64,000 bases of DNA, taken from NCBI GenBank assembly GCA_900770945.1, contig CAAGME010000041.1, positions 42,174 through 106,173 of the forward strand. The letters are read 5' to 3'. The notes beneath the pieces are model-generated. The model saw only the letters and a program-made list of their open reading frames with translations. It was not told the DNA's origin and searched no databases. Made by a program: the position numbers and the translations under genes. Below are positions 47,178 through 56,877 of the stretch, piece by piece; position 1 is the first letter of the stretch; each line of letters begins with the position of its first letter. This DNA comes from Clostridia bacterium (GTDB taxonomy: Bacteria; Bacillota; Clostridia; Christensenellales; Borkfalkiaceae).

Positions 47178-48540
47178 AATAAGCCTTTTTAACGGTTTCT
47201 TCGTCCGCGTTTTTTATGTTTATTCCCTTTTCTTCAAGCTCTTTTTCAAGCAAAGAAAAGCGTTTTATGTACAATTCCGTTTCGTCGGTTATATCTTGCT
47301 CCGGGTCGCCTCCGCAAAGCTTAACTAAGGCAATCGCATCAAAGAGTAGCTCTCCGCCCTTCGTTTTGTCGCTCAGGATCTCTTCGGCGAGCGCAAGCAC
47401 CCTTGCCTTTACTTCTTCCTTGTCAAGTTTAAGTCCGCTTTCCGTTCCTCGCTTTATAGTTTTTGAAGCGCGCATCGCGGCGGGCAAGGTCGTAGGCACG
47501 TCGCCGACGTATTCGGAAGCTTTCTTCATCCCTTTTTCCGTTTGTTTGTTTTTAGCCCACACTTCGAGCGCGGCTTCGGGGTCGGTAGCCTTGTCCTTGC
47601 CGAAAATGTGTGTGTGGCGGCTGACGAGCTTGTGGCAAATTCCGCTCAGAACGTCCGTTTTGTCGTAAATTCCGCGTTCTTCTTCGAATTGAATGTAGAA
47701 AGCGGCTTGCAACAGCAAATCTCCCGTTTCCTCCACGATTTTTTCGTCGTCGTCCTTATTGACCGCGTCGACTAACTCATAACACTCTTCGATTAAGTTT
47801 TTGCGCACGCTTTCCATGCTCTGCGCCTTGTCCCATGGGCAACCGTTTTCACCGCGCAAAACTTTTACGATTTTAAGTAAGTCCTCGAAAGAAAACCTTT
47901 CTTTGCATATTATTTCGGCAGAAAAAGCAACGAGAACGGTCGAATAATTAAAAAGAGTTTCGTCTCTGTCAAGCTCGTATACAGACATAAAAAACTTATG
48001 ATTATCGACATATAGCCCGACTTTTTTCTCTTCACCGTAGAATTTTGAAAGCTTTAACTTCCACTCGGAAGCAAGAAACGCGCTGTCCAGGTCGTATATA
48101 ACGAGTGGGAAGGAAAGCTCTGAAAGCCTGTCTATATCGTATGCGGAAACGGCGGTATACCCGCTTCCCGAAAGCGAAAACACCGCCGCGGCTTGTCCCG
48201 CTTTGGACGTTCCTTCGAAGATTTCGACTTCTTTAACGCTTTTTACAAGCTCCGCGGCGCAAACGTCTTCCGAAACAGCCCCGTCCGCAAGGTAGCACAC
48301 TTCGCCCTTTTTCAAATATTCTTTAACCTCTTTCACGACGTTTTTTTTGAGCGTTTCGAAGTTTCTTGATTTTTCATAGAGAAAATCGAGGGAAGTGTAG
48401 CTTATCCCCTCGTCCTTTAAAACGGCTGCCGAGCGCGTTTTATCCGTTCTTAAAATAACAAAATCGGCGTTTTTAACTGCTTTGAGCGCGCCGAGCGAGA
48501 TATCGCCCGCATTCACGCCAAGCCCTATGATTTTCAACAT
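47158..48540 (-). CDS. mazG: YabN-type MazG with N-terminal methylase-like domain
   Basis: A 460-aa fusion. The N-terminal third (about 1-200) is a tetrapyrrole-methylase-like domain ('IIGLGVNAGDISLGALKAVKNAD'). It is followed by a MazG nucleoside triphosphate pyrophosphohydrolase domain (about 225-330) with 'ENGCPWDKAQSMESVRKNL', 'EECYELVDAV' and 'EETGDLLLQAAFY' metal-binding helices, and a second, weaker MazG-like part. It clears abnormal NTPs. It overlaps dus (20 bp) and the flippase gene (7 bp). Confidence 0.92.
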   Translation of the reverse strand: MLKIIGLGVNAGDISLGALKAVKNADFVILRTDKTRSAAVLKDEGISYTSLDFLYEKSRNFETLKKNVVKEVKEYLKKGEVCYLADGAVSEDVCAAELVKSVKEVEIFEGTSKAGQAAAVFSLSGSGYTAVSAYDIDRLSELSFPLVIYDLDSAFLASEWKLKLSKFYGEEKKVGLYVDNHKFFMSVYELDRDETLFNYSTVLVAFSAEIICKERFSFEDLLKIVKVLRGENGCPWDKAQSMESVRKNLIEECYELVDAVNKDDDEKIVEETGDLLLQAAFYIQFEEERGIYDKTDVLSGICHKLVSRHTHIFGKDKATDPEAALEVWAKNKQTEKGMKKASEYVGDVPTTLPAAMRASKTIKRGTESGLKLDKEEVKARVLALAEEILSDKTKGGELLFDAIALVKLCGGDPEQDITDETELYIKRFSLLEKELEEKGINIKNADEETVKKAYYEIKKS

Positions 48541-49907
48541 GTTTCGTCCTTTTCACGCTCACAAAAGCGCACATTATCTTTATCCCTAATAATATACACC
48601 AAATCGAGAAAAGCCGCAACAAAAAAACACGCCGTATCGGAAAATGCGCAACCGTAAACGCCTATGCGAGGGTTTTTAAGCGTCAAAAAAAGTACGATTA
48701 TTTTAACGGGAAGAGCGATAATGAGGTTTATTCCCGAGCGCGCCGCCTTGCTTATCGAAATAAAATACGCCGAAAAACACTGGATAAGGCTCAACAGAAC
48801 GATGTTCGGCGCGGAAACGCGCAAAAGGTTTGTCAGCGTGAAAGATTCTTCCGCCGAAAGGGACGAAAAAAGAATTTTTACGATAAGCGGAGAGAAAATC
48901 ACGAGCGCGAGAGCCGAAAAAGACGAAACAAAAAACGTAGCGTTGAAAATTTTCGACGAAAGAGCCGATTTGTCATCGCCGCTTTTTTTGCTCAGCGCGG
49001 GAATAGAAGAAGCGGCGAGCGCGTAACACACGGCAACGGGCAAGGAAATTACGCTTTCCGCTCCGCCCGAATAAAGCCCGAAAAGCGACGTCGCGTTACT
49101 ACTATCAAGCAAGTTGACGGCAAAAAAACTGTCCGCCGTTCTTATAAGCGGCACCGCGACGGCAGAAAGAGTAACCGCCGAAACGCCCGTTAAAAGCACG
49201 CGATAGGAAACAGAAAAAGACGGGATTTCTGTTTTCGCTACGTTTTCTTTTTCGTTTCTTGTCGAACGTTTTTTTAGCCTTACGAGCAAGTATATGAGCG
49301 CAACGGCTTCGCTCAGAGTAACGCCGAGCGTTGCGAACATAGCTTTTTCCGCCGCTGTTTTACCGAACAAAAGCCCGAGCGCAAGAGAAGCCGCGGCTTT
49401 CACCGTTTGCTCCGTGACTTGCGAAACGGCTGTCGGAACCATATCGGCTTCGCCCTGAAAAAGCCCTCTTATAACGGAAATAAGCGATACTATTCCCACC
49501 GACGGCGAAAGCGCGCGGTAAGCCGAGGTTGCCCGAACGTCGCCTTGCAACGAAGCGATTTGCTCCGCAAACGAAAACATTGTAAGCGACCCTATAAGCC
49601 CTAAAACGCCGAACAGCAAAAAGGCTTTTTTTCTTAAACCTTCCTTTTCCGCTCCGCAAGCCACAAGCTTTGAAATTCCGCTCGGCACCCCTGCGGACGA
49701 AAACGTCAAAAGTACGCAATAAAGCGGAAAAACAAGTTGATAAACCCCGAGTCCGTCGCTTTTTAATAGGGCGGCAAGCGGCACTCGATAGACCGCCCCT
49801 ATAATTTTCGCCACAATCCCCGCAAGCGACAAAACGGCGGCGTTTTTAAAAACCCCGTCGCCGCTTATTCTCAAAAAAAATCTCTTCATATTAAGTTCGC
49901 CGTTCAA
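48534..49907 (-). CDS. Polysaccharide/lipid flippase (SpoVB/MurJ-like)
   Basis: A 457-aa membrane protein of the MOP flippase superfamily with about 12-14 helices. 'KIIGAVYRVPLAALLKSDGLGVYQLVFPLY' in the N-terminal region and 'SAGVPSGISKLVA' are typical of the SpoVB group. The start is TTG with GGAGG six bases upstream; an ATG lies six codons later. It probably flips lipid-linked cell-wall precursors. uppP, which recycles the same carrier lipid, is just upstream. Confidence 0.87.
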   Translation of the reverse strand: MNGELNMKRFFLRISGDGVFKNAAVLSLAGIVAKIIGAVYRVPLAALLKSDGLGVYQLVFPLYCVLLTFSSAGVPSGISKLVACGAEKEGLRKKAFLLFGVLGLIGSLTMFSFAEQIASLQGDVRATSAYRALSPSVGIVSLISVIRGLFQGEADMVPTAVSQVTEQTVKAAASLALGLLFGKTAAEKAMFATLGVTLSEAVALIYLLVRLKKRSTRNEKENVAKTEIPSFSVSYRVLLTGVSAVTLSAVAVPLIRTADSFFAVNLLDSSNATSLFGLYSGGAESVISLPVAVCYALAASSIPALSKKSGDDKSALSSKIFNATFFVSSFSALALVIFSPLIVKILFSSLSAEESFTLTNLLRVSAPNIVLLSLIQCFSAYFISISKAARSGINLIIALPVKIIVLFLTLKNPRIGVYGCAFSDTACFFVAAFLDLVYIIRDKDNVRFCEREKDETC

Positions 49908-50016
49908 TTCTTGCCTCCACGCCGCCTTCTCCTATTATTTTTTCCCAGAAAGTGAAAATTATGTATTTTATCAATAAAATGCCGTTTTGTTTTCGTTGCG
50001 GTGTTTTTCCGAACAC

Positions 50017-50045
50017 ACAAAAACCCGCCGAAAAACACCGACGGG
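50017..50045 (-). terminator. Terminator after uppP
   Basis: On the minus strand CCCGTCGG and CGGCGGG enclose a short T-rich loop, then TTTTTG. Confidence 0.75.
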
Positions 50046-50121
50046 CTGAACAAAAGCACAAAAACACACAGATAACGGGCTTATAGCCCTACTTTTTAAA
50101 AAACCACACGCAATCGGCTTA

Positions 50122-50973
50122 TCATACGACGCCTGCAATTACAAAGGCGATAACGACTATGCCGAGCGCGATACGATACCAACCGAACGGCTGAAAATCG
50201 TTCTTTTTGATAAACGAAAGCAAGAACTTGATAACCGCGACGGACACGAGAAACGCAACGACCATTCCGATAGCGATAGCCAAAATTTCCGTTCCGCCGA
50301 AAAACCCGTACGCCACGATATACTTGACGACTTTTATGAGGCTCATACCGATCATAACGGGGACTGCAATGAAAAACGTAAATTCCGCGGCGGCTGTGCG
50401 CGACACGCCGATTATGAGCGCGCCGATTATCGTCGCCCCCGAACGGGACGTACCGGGAATAATCGAAAGCACCTGAAAAAGCCCTATGTATAAAGCCGTG
50501 AGATAGGTTATTTCTCCTAAATCGTTAATTTTCGGCTCTCTTTTTTTGTTTAGTTTTTCTACGATTATAAACGCCACACCGTAAGCAATAAGCGTTGCGG
50601 CAACGACTATCGCAGACGAGAGGTATTCTTCTACAAGGTTATCCAAAACAAGCGTTGCAATCGCGCCGGGAACGCATGCAACCACGACCTTGAACCACAC
50701 GGAAAACACGTCTTTTCTTACGACCGGCTTTTCCTTGTCTTTGAACTGAAACGGAAACATTTTGTTCCAAAATAGGACCACGACCGCAAGAATCGCGCCG
50801 AGCTGGATAACGTACAAGAAAACGTTCCAGAACTCATCCGGGCGCGCGCCGATATCGAGCTTTAAAAGGTTGTTTAATAAAAGCAAATGCCCCGTGCTTG
50901 AAACGGGCAGCCATTCCGTAACGCCCTCGACTATGCCGAGCGCGATAATCTTCAAAACGTCGATAAAACTCAT
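50122..50973 (-). CDS. uppP: Undecaprenyl-diphosphatase UppP (BacA)
   Basis: A 283-aa membrane enzyme that dephosphorylates undecaprenyl diphosphate for reuse in cell-wall synthesis; extra copies confer bacitracin resistance. The two active-site blocks 'LGIVEGVTEWLPVSSTGHLL' and 'IIPGTSRSGATI' are intact. About eight helices and normal length. A promoter lies at 51019-51047. Confidence 0.96.
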   Translation of the reverse strand: MSFIDVLKIIALGIVEGVTEWLPVSSTGHLLLLNNLLKLDIGARPDEFWNVFLYVIQLGAILAVVVLFWNKMFPFQFKDKEKPVVRKDVFSVWFKVVVACVPGAIATLVLDNLVEEYLSSAIVVAATLIAYGVAFIIVEKLNKKREPKINDLGEITYLTALYIGLFQVLSIIPGTSRSGATIIGALIIGVSRTAAAEFTFFIAVPVMIGMSLIKVVKYIVAYGFFGGTEILAIAIGMVVAFLVSVAVIKFLLSFIKKNDFQPFGWYRIALGIVVIAFVIAGVV

Positions 50974-51018
50974 TTGTCTTTTCCTCTTTTCGTTTTTTTG
51001 CGTTAAAGCGATATAATT

Positions 51019-51047
51019 ATTATACCCGAAACGCCCTCCAAAAACAA
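51019..51047 (-). promoter_or_regulatory. uppP promoter
   Basis: On the minus strand: TTGTTT (51042-51047), 17-bp spacer, TATAAT (51019-51024), about 45 bp before the ATG. Confidence 0.6.
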
Positions 51048-51112
51048 CCTTTTATGGATAATAATAGAATATTTTAAGAGAATTATCCTCCGAAACAAAA
51101 AGACGAACGCAA

Positions 51113-51151
51113 GAAAAAAAGACAAGCAAAGCATCCCGCCCGCCTGTCTTT
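51113..51151 (-). terminator. Terminator after the LRR/CxxC surface protein gene
   Basis: On the minus strand AAAGACAGGC pairs with GCTTGTCTTT, followed by a T run. Confidence 0.8.
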
Positions 51152-51156
51152 AAGTT

Positions 51157-54100
51157 TTATCTTTGTTTTCCGCGCTTTCTCATTGTCGTAACAACGCTCA
51201 CGGCAAGCACAATTATAATCGCGAACAAGCCGCCGTCCGCATAGATGGACCCGCCGCAACCGCCTTTGAGTTTTTCAACCGAACGCTCTTCGCGGTGTTC
51301 GCAACGCACGCACTTTCTGTACTCGCGCCCCTCGGCGTTAACCGTCGGCTCCAAGTCAACGTTCCATTCGCCGTACACGTGTCCTTTTGCGGCAATTTGA
51401 GCCTTTTCAAGCACTTTTCTGCACTTTCTGCACTCTTTGTGCTTAGACCCCGCGCTTTCGCAAGTAGAATCATAATCGACTATATAGTCGCCCGCGGTAT
51501 GCCCTTCCGCCGCAATGGATTCTATTTTAAGAATCTCTTTACAAACGGCGCATTCCTTGTGCTTCGACCCCGCAGTTTCGCAGCCCGCCTTGCTGTCCAC
51601 AATCCATTCGCTTTCCGTATGCGCTTTCTTTGCGATGACCTCTTGCGCTTTAAGAATTTTTCCGCAAACGTAGCAGTGTTTGCCCGCCGTCAAACCCGTT
51701 TCCGAGCAAGTTGCGGCTTTCGCTTCGTCGATTGCTTCCGTGTGTCCGGGCGCATTCAGCGTGCTTGTTCTTTCAGAATATCCGCAAACTTTGCAAACGT
51801 GGTAAGTATACCCCGCAGTTTCGCAAGTCGCTTCAACGGTAAGCGTATCGCCGTACATGTGTCCGTTCGGGTTTATCTGCTCGATTTTTAAAATCTCTCC
51901 GCAAATCGAGCACTCTTTGTGTCTGAAACCGCCGCCCGCGCAGGTCGCCGCGTTATCCACAATCCATTCGCTTTCGGTATGGGCTTTCTTTGCGACAACC
52001 TCTTGCTTAACGAAAACCTTGCCGCAAATTCCGCAATGTTCGCCTTTCGTCAAACCCGTTTCGGTGCAAGTCGCATCTTTGCCCCAATCGATTATATGCG
52101 AATGTCCTTGCGCCGGCAAATCGACAATCTTTTCGTAATGCCCGCAAACTTCGCAAACGTGATAGGTGTAGCCGCCCTTTTCGCAAGTCGCTTCAACGGT
52201 AAGCGTATCACCGTAAGTATGCGCGTCCGCTTCCGTCGCCCTTGTATCGAGAATCTTTCCGCAAACGCGGCATTCTTTATGCTCTAATCCCTCGGCGGCG
52301 CAGGTCGCCTCTCTATCGACAATCCAACCGCTTTCCGTGTGCCCCGTTGCGCCTAAATCGTCAATCTTTTCATAACGTCCGCAGACTTCGCAAACGTGAT
52401 AGGTGTAGCCGCCCTTTTCGCAAGTCGCCGCTACGGTAAGCGTTTCACCATAAGAATGTTTTTCTCTGTCGAGATATTCTCTTTCGAGAATCTTTCCGCA
52501 AATCAAGCACTCTTTGTGCCTGTAACCGTCCTGTCCGCAAGTTGCCGCCATGTCGGTAATCCATTCGCTTTCAGTGTGTCCTTTCGCTTCGATATCTCTA
52601 ACCTTTTCTAAGTACCCGCAAGTCGCGCAAACGTGATATGTGTAACCCGCTTTCTCACAAGTCGCTTCGACAATTATTTCGTCGCCGTAAGCGTGGTTAA
52701 TGATATCGAGAACAGTAACGTCTGTCACAGCCGAACAACGCTCACAATGGTGCGACTTAACGCCCGTTGCCGTACAAGTCGCTTCCATACCAATCGTCCA
52801 TTCTTTCGAATAATCATGACCTAATTCGGAAAGAACTTCATATTCTAAAACTTCGCCGCAGAAAGTACATTCTTTGTGTCTTAAGCCCTTTGCCGCGCAA
52901 GTCGGTTCTATATCGATTATCCAATTACTTTCGGTGTGCGTTCCGTTTGCTTCCAAAGTCTTTGCTTCCACGGCTTTGCCGCAGATACTGCACTTTCTAA
53001 TCGCAATACCCTCGACATGCGTAGGTTCAACGCTTACTTCCCAATCAGCGAGTTCGTGAACGCAAGTATCTTGCGCAGAAACGCTCATTGCGGACATACC
53101 GCTGCTTGTCATAATTTCGCCGCAAACTTCACAACGATAGAAGAACGCGTTTTCACCCTCGTAGCCGAAGAATACGTTAAGTATGCGTTCGACGAGCATT
53201 TCAAGCCAGCTCTTGCTTACGTAATGCTTTTTGTATTTGTGTTCCGTTTGAGCAAGAATCTCCGTTTCTACCGCTCCGCAATCGGCGCAAGTGTAAGTCT
53301 TTTTGCCCGTATGCGCGCAAGTCGGTTCGGTTATCACTTTTACCGTATAATTATGCCCTTTTGCGGCTATCGGAGCTTCTTCCCTAATAGAGCAGTTAGA
53401 ACATTCACGATATTCTAAGCCCTCTTCCGTGCAAGTCGGCTCGGTTCCGACTTTCCAACCGCCGAAGTTATGCCCCAATTCGTCAACAAAATTATCGGTA
53501 TATTCATAATCGCAGACGGAGCAAGTATGACGGTCGTAACCCTTTTCCGTACAAGTAGGCTCGATTGTAACCGTATCAAACGTATGCCCGCCGCCCTCGT
53601 GAGTCCAAAGCGAAGCAAATTCAAGGTCGCTTGTAACAAGCATATTTTCGGCATAGCCTTGCCACCCGTCAAACACGTAGCCTTTTTTGCTAAGCGCGGC
53701 GGGTAGAACTATCGTATCGCCGTAGATGTAGTTTTGCTTAACGTATAGTAAGCCGTCAAAGTCATAATATCTAACGGTAACCACGTTGTCGGCTTCCGCC
53801 ATAACGGCGGTTGCGGAAATGTTTTTGGTAGAGGTTGCGGGCATATTGTCGGCAATTCCGTCGCCGTTCAAATCCCAGCCGACAAAGACGAGCTTTTTAG
53901 TGCCGTTTTCGACAAAATCTACAAACGGCTGACGGATTACTTGATTGACCGTATAGTAGTCGCTTGAAATTATCTCGCCGTCTGCGTTTTTGAATTCCGC
54001 AGTTATCCACTCTCCGCCGTAATAAACTCTGTTGCCGTTGTTCCAACCGGGATAGTCCTCATCCCACTGACAAGCTTGTTTTTCGTCTTCGACATAGATT

Positions 54101-54705
54101 GTGATGCCGGAAATGCCCGAGAAAAAATTCTGGTTATAAAAATAACAATTTTCCTTAAAGACAACTCGTTTGAAAGTAATCGGTATAAACGAAATTTCGC
54201 CAAAATAACTAAGCAAGTATTCAGGTAATTCAGTCAATATAAGAGTTTCAAGGTTTGTCAGTCTGGAAAGTAAATAAAAATGATTTTTAGATATCGCTAA
54301 TTGCAAAAGTTTATTACAGTCAAAAAAAGCGTCATCAACAATGCAAATTGTATTATTTCTTACTTGAACGAACTTAACTTCACTGTTAACCTTTATCAAA
54401 TAATCATCTATATACAAGCAACCGTCATTCCAATTATTTAAATCATTATAATAAGCAGTATCTGAAAATGCACCTTGATTTATATCCATTATATTATTCG
54501 GCAAAATAATATTAGAAAGTTGTTGACATTCATAGAAAACATAAGAACCTAAATATGCTAGCTGTTTACTATTCTCAAAACTAACGCTCTTCAATGAACC
54601 ACAACGTTGGAACGCACCGCCATCTATACGCGTTAACAAGCTCCCACTTTCCGTAGTCACGCTTATTAAACTATCACAATAAGAAATGGCACAATCAATA
54701 GGCAT
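51157..54705 (-). CDS. Surface protein with LRR, Listeria-Bacteroides repeat and 19 CxxC modules; N-terminally truncated
   Basis: An 1182-aa reading frame. BspA-type leucine-rich repeats (about 1-200; 'IDGGAFQRCGSLKSVSF', 'NQGAFSDTAYY') lead to a Flg_new/InlB-type beta repeat ('LSKKGYVFDGWQGYAENMLV'). A long tail follows with 19 CxxC pairs in units like 'HTESEWIVD..ATC...HKEC..CG.IL' and 'YGDTLTVEATCE..GYTYHVC..CG'. It ends 'GGCGGSIYADGG', a membrane helix and 'RKRGKQR'. There is no signal peptide or good ribosome-binding site, and an in-frame stop lies 7 codons before the ATG, right beside the recombinase remnant. The 5' end was probably lost. Confidence 0.75.
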   Translation of the reverse strand: MPIDCAISYCDSLISVTTESGSLLTRIDGGAFQRCGSLKSVSFENSKQLAYLGSYVFYECQQLSNIILPNNIMDINQGAFSDTAYYNDLNNWNDGCLYIDDYLIKVNSEVKFVQVRNNTICIVDDAFFDCNKLLQLAISKNHFYLLSRLTNLETLILTELPEYLLSYFGEISFIPITFKRVVFKENCYFYNQNFFSGISGITIYVEDEKQACQWDEDYPGWNNGNRVYYGGEWITAEFKNADGEIISSDYYTVNQVIRQPFVDFVENGTKKLVFVGWDLNGDGIADNMPATSTKNISATAVMAEADNVVTVRYYDFDGLLYVKQNYIYGDTIVLPAALSKKGYVFDGWQGYAENMLVTSDLEFASLWTHEGGGHTFDTVTIEPTCTEKGYDRHTCSVCDYEYTDNFVDELGHNFGGWKVGTEPTCTEEGLEYRECSNCSIREEAPIAAKGHNYTVKVITEPTCAHTGKKTYTCADCGAVETEILAQTEHKYKKHYVSKSWLEMLVERILNVFFGYEGENAFFYRCEVCGEIMTSSGMSAMSVSAQDTCVHELADWEVSVEPTHVEGIAIRKCSICGKAVEAKTLEANGTHTESNWIIDIEPTCAAKGLRHKECTFCGEVLEYEVLSELGHDYSKEWTIGMEATCTATGVKSHHCERCSAVTDVTVLDIINHAYGDEIIVEATCEKAGYTYHVCATCGYLEKVRDIEAKGHTESEWITDMAATCGQDGYRHKECLICGKILEREYLDREKHSYGETLTVAATCEKGGYTYHVCEVCGRYEKIDDLGATGHTESGWIVDREATCAAEGLEHKECRVCGKILDTRATEADAHTYGDTLTVEATCEKGGYTYHVCEVCGHYEKIVDLPAQGHSHIIDWGKDATCTETGLTKGEHCGICGKVFVKQEVVAKKAHTESEWIVDNAATCAGGGFRHKECSICGEILKIEQINPNGHMYGDTLTVEATCETAGYTYHVCKVCGYSERTSTLNAPGHTEAIDEAKAATCSETGLTAGKHCYVCGKILKAQEVIAKKAHTESEWIVDSKAGCETAGSKHKECAVCKEILKIESIAAEGHTAGDYIVDYDSTCESAGSKHKECRKCRKVLEKAQIAAKGHVYGEWNVDLEPTVNAEGREYRKCVRCEHREERSVEKLKGGCGGSIYADGGLFAIIIVLAVSVVTTMRKRGKQR

Positions 54706-54748
54706 AGGGATTTTTCTTTCTTTTTAGATAGTGGCGCGGCTTTCATTG

Positions 54749-55231
54749 TCACGCCACTTCTATAATTTTAGTTTTGTCTGTTTTTACAGGCTCATTGTCG
54801 GCATTCGGAACGCTTACCGTTCCAACACAGTTATAGACTATCTTCACTCTCTGCGTTTTTATACCGTCATTTTTTTCGGCTTCATAAACGATTATTTTCT
54901 CCACAAACGTTCTTATGATTTCGGCGTTCAGCTCCGTGATGTCGGAATACTTGTTTACCAACTTCATAAACCGATCCACGCTTTCGCCCTCTTCCCGAAC
55001 GGCAGATATTTCATCTTTCAGCCTTTGAGCGGTTTGCTGTAATCCGTCCTGTTCCGCTTCATACGTTGCCGCCATCTTTGCAAATCTCTCGTCGCTTATT
55101 TTACCCGAAACGTTATCTTCGTAAAGTTTCTGAATAATTCCGTCTATTTCGGCTATGCGTCTGACAGCTTTGTCGAGCGACGCTTTATTTTCGGCTCGTA
55201 GTTTTTCGGTTTCTCTTAATATTTTACGATT
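54749..55231 (-). pseudogene. Large serine recombinase, C-terminal remnant
   Basis: An open frame of about 160 codons without its own proper start. It reads 'RETEKLRAENKASLDKAVRR', 'IIQKLYEDNVSGKISDERFAKM' and 'IRTFVEKIIVYEAEKNDG', then 'VEVA' and stop. These are the coiled-coil and end region of large serine recombinases of conjugative and phage elements. The resolvase and zinc-ribbon domains are missing; an in-frame TGA and the 61-aa ORF lie upstream. It cannot be active. Confidence 0.82.
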
Positions 55232-55409
55232 TCATATGAGTCGATACAATCGAACCGCGGTCGTTATAGGTGTAAACCGTGTTTCCGCTTTTTACCGAAA
55301 CCGAACTGCCCGTATACCCGTGAAGTTCGCCGCTTTTAGTAAACAAAAGCTTGTTTCCGTTGCCGTAAACGTACACCATGTTGCCTTTCTGTATTGCCGT
55401 AACTATCAT
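55224..55409 (-). CDS. 61-aa beta-repeat protein
   Basis: The start is the ATG at 55409 with AAAGGAG upstream; a longer frame adds 19 unlikely residues. The protein reads as two similar hairpin-like repeats, 'KGNMVYVYGNGNKLLFTKSG' and 'SGNTVYTYNDRGSIVSTHMK', joined by 'ELHGYTGSSVSV'. I recall similar small proteins in clostridial mobile elements, without known function. Its last codons run into the recombinase remnant, so it may mark the edge of an insertion. Confidence 0.65.
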   Translation of the reverse strand: MIVTAIQKGNMVYVYGNGNKLLFTKSGELHGYTGSSVSVKSGNTVYTYNDRGSIVSTHMKS

Positions 55410-55497
55410 AATAAAAATACTCCTTTCGTAGCCTTTGTTTTTCCGGCTACAACAGGAGTATATCATAATTTATGCGACAATTTTAGGACGTTGAAAA

Positions 55498-56877
55498 CTA
55501 TTCTATAACATCATATAAGATTTCGTCAATCTTTTCTTTGTGTTCATTAGCTTTATCGCATAACGCTTTAATCATTCTATCTATGCTGTTTTCAAATTGT
55601 TTTTCATTGTCATAATTAACCGCATACGGAGAACCTTCCTTTACGGCGACTTCTTTTGATAATTTTTTTAGGTGTTCCCTTATCTTTTTATCTTTTACTC
55701 TTTCACAATGAAATTCCAGATAGTAGTTTTTAGGCGGGAAATTCGATTCATTCTCCCCCTTAATTTTGTTTATTAACTCAAAGTGTATACCGTTTTCTTC
55801 CCAATTGTCTTTAAAGTTTTGAATATATTGCGCGCCGGAACTAATATGATACTTCCATTCCTCACAATCTCCCAAACGTTTTTGCAACTGTTCCTCTAAA
55901 CAACAAATAAATTGCTCTTTTGCTCCGTCCCTTATTTTATCCAGCTTTTCAATTTCTTCACTTTTTTCGTTTAAAAATTTTATCGCGTTAAAGTTTAACT
56001 TTTTACTCGTATCCATAATAATATACTCCTTGATGTGTTTTACAAAATCTTCAAATATTATCAGCGGGCGCAAAGATTTTATACAGTCTATTTTCATTTT
56101 TTCCCACACGGCAATCAATTCCTCGTACGTAACTATCTTTACGTTTTCAGACTTTGTATATCCTTTAAGCTTGCTATCTACACTCAAATTTCCCTTAGGG
56201 TATAACAAAAACAAATACGCTTCTTTGTTTTCGATATCGGCACACTGTTTTATCGCCTTGGCGTACTTTTCAAGTTGATTATCAGAAGTAAATCCGCTCC
56301 AGATTTTATTCTCGATTCCGACAATTGCATTTTCAGTTCTTATAAAAAAATCTATTCGACCGTATTTTTCAAGACGATTATTACCACCTGTAAAAGATAA
56401 TTCTTTTTCTCTTTCAATTCCGTCAATAGGTACAAACTCCCCGTCGATGCCGCACATGTCAAACAAAGATTGAAAAAGTTGATTTGTCCCGATTCTTTCA
56501 ACGCTCAACAAATAAGCCAACCAATCGCTTATAAAATTCTCCTTATACTCATGCCTGAAAATATGACCCAACGTATCTGGTCTTTCAGCAACTATAAGCG
56601 AATCGACGTGCCGAAGCAAATCTTCATAGACTTTTCCGTCGTTTTCTTTAAAATCTTTAAATTTTTTACTTTCAAAAGCTCTTTTCAATACTCCGACATA
56701 TTGGTTTGTAGTAAGTTCAGCTCCGTTGTCACTATAAATTTTTCCGTCGTTAGGATAGCCGAAAAAGCTCTTCAATATCTCTTTTATTTTTTCTTTTGCA
56801 TTAAACTCTTTTCCGTCAAAGCGGCATAGCCTATTATAGTTTTCGTCTATGTAAAAATTATCGTTGAGTTTTATCAT
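55498..56877 (-). CDS. PD-(D/E)XK nuclease family protein
   Basis: A 459-aa protein. The nuclease core lies near residues 165-230: Asp in 'KYGRIDFFIRTENAIVGIENKIWSG' followed by the Glu-x-Lys of 'IENK' is the PD-(D/E)XK signature of the PDDEXK_4 group, with 'EAYLFLLYPKG' after it. The C-terminal 150 residues form a helical and beta region of unknown role. Start and stop overlap the WYL regulator (ATGA), so it is the second gene of a two-gene operon. Association with a WYL regulator suggests a defence role; that is inference. Confidence 0.78.
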   Translation of the reverse strand: MIKLNDNFYIDENYNRLCRFDGKEFNAKEKIKEILKSFFGYPNDGKIYSDNGAELTTNQYVGVLKRAFESKKFKDFKENDGKVYEDLLRHVDSLIVAERPDTLGHIFRHEYKENFISDWLAYLLSVERIGTNQLFQSLFDMCGIDGEFVPIDGIEREKELSFTGGNNRLEKYGRIDFFIRTENAIVGIENKIWSGFTSDNQLEKYAKAIKQCADIENKEAYLFLLYPKGNLSVDSKLKGYTKSENVKIVTYEELIAVWEKMKIDCIKSLRPLIIFEDFVKHIKEYIIMDTSKKLNFNAIKFLNEKSEEIEKLDKIRDGAKEQFICCLEEQLQKRLGDCEEWKYHISSGAQYIQNFKDNWEENGIHFELINKIKGENESNFPPKNYYLEFHCERVKDKKIREHLKKLSKEVAVKEGSPYAVNYDNEKQFENSIDRMIKALCDKANEHKEKIDEILYDVIE

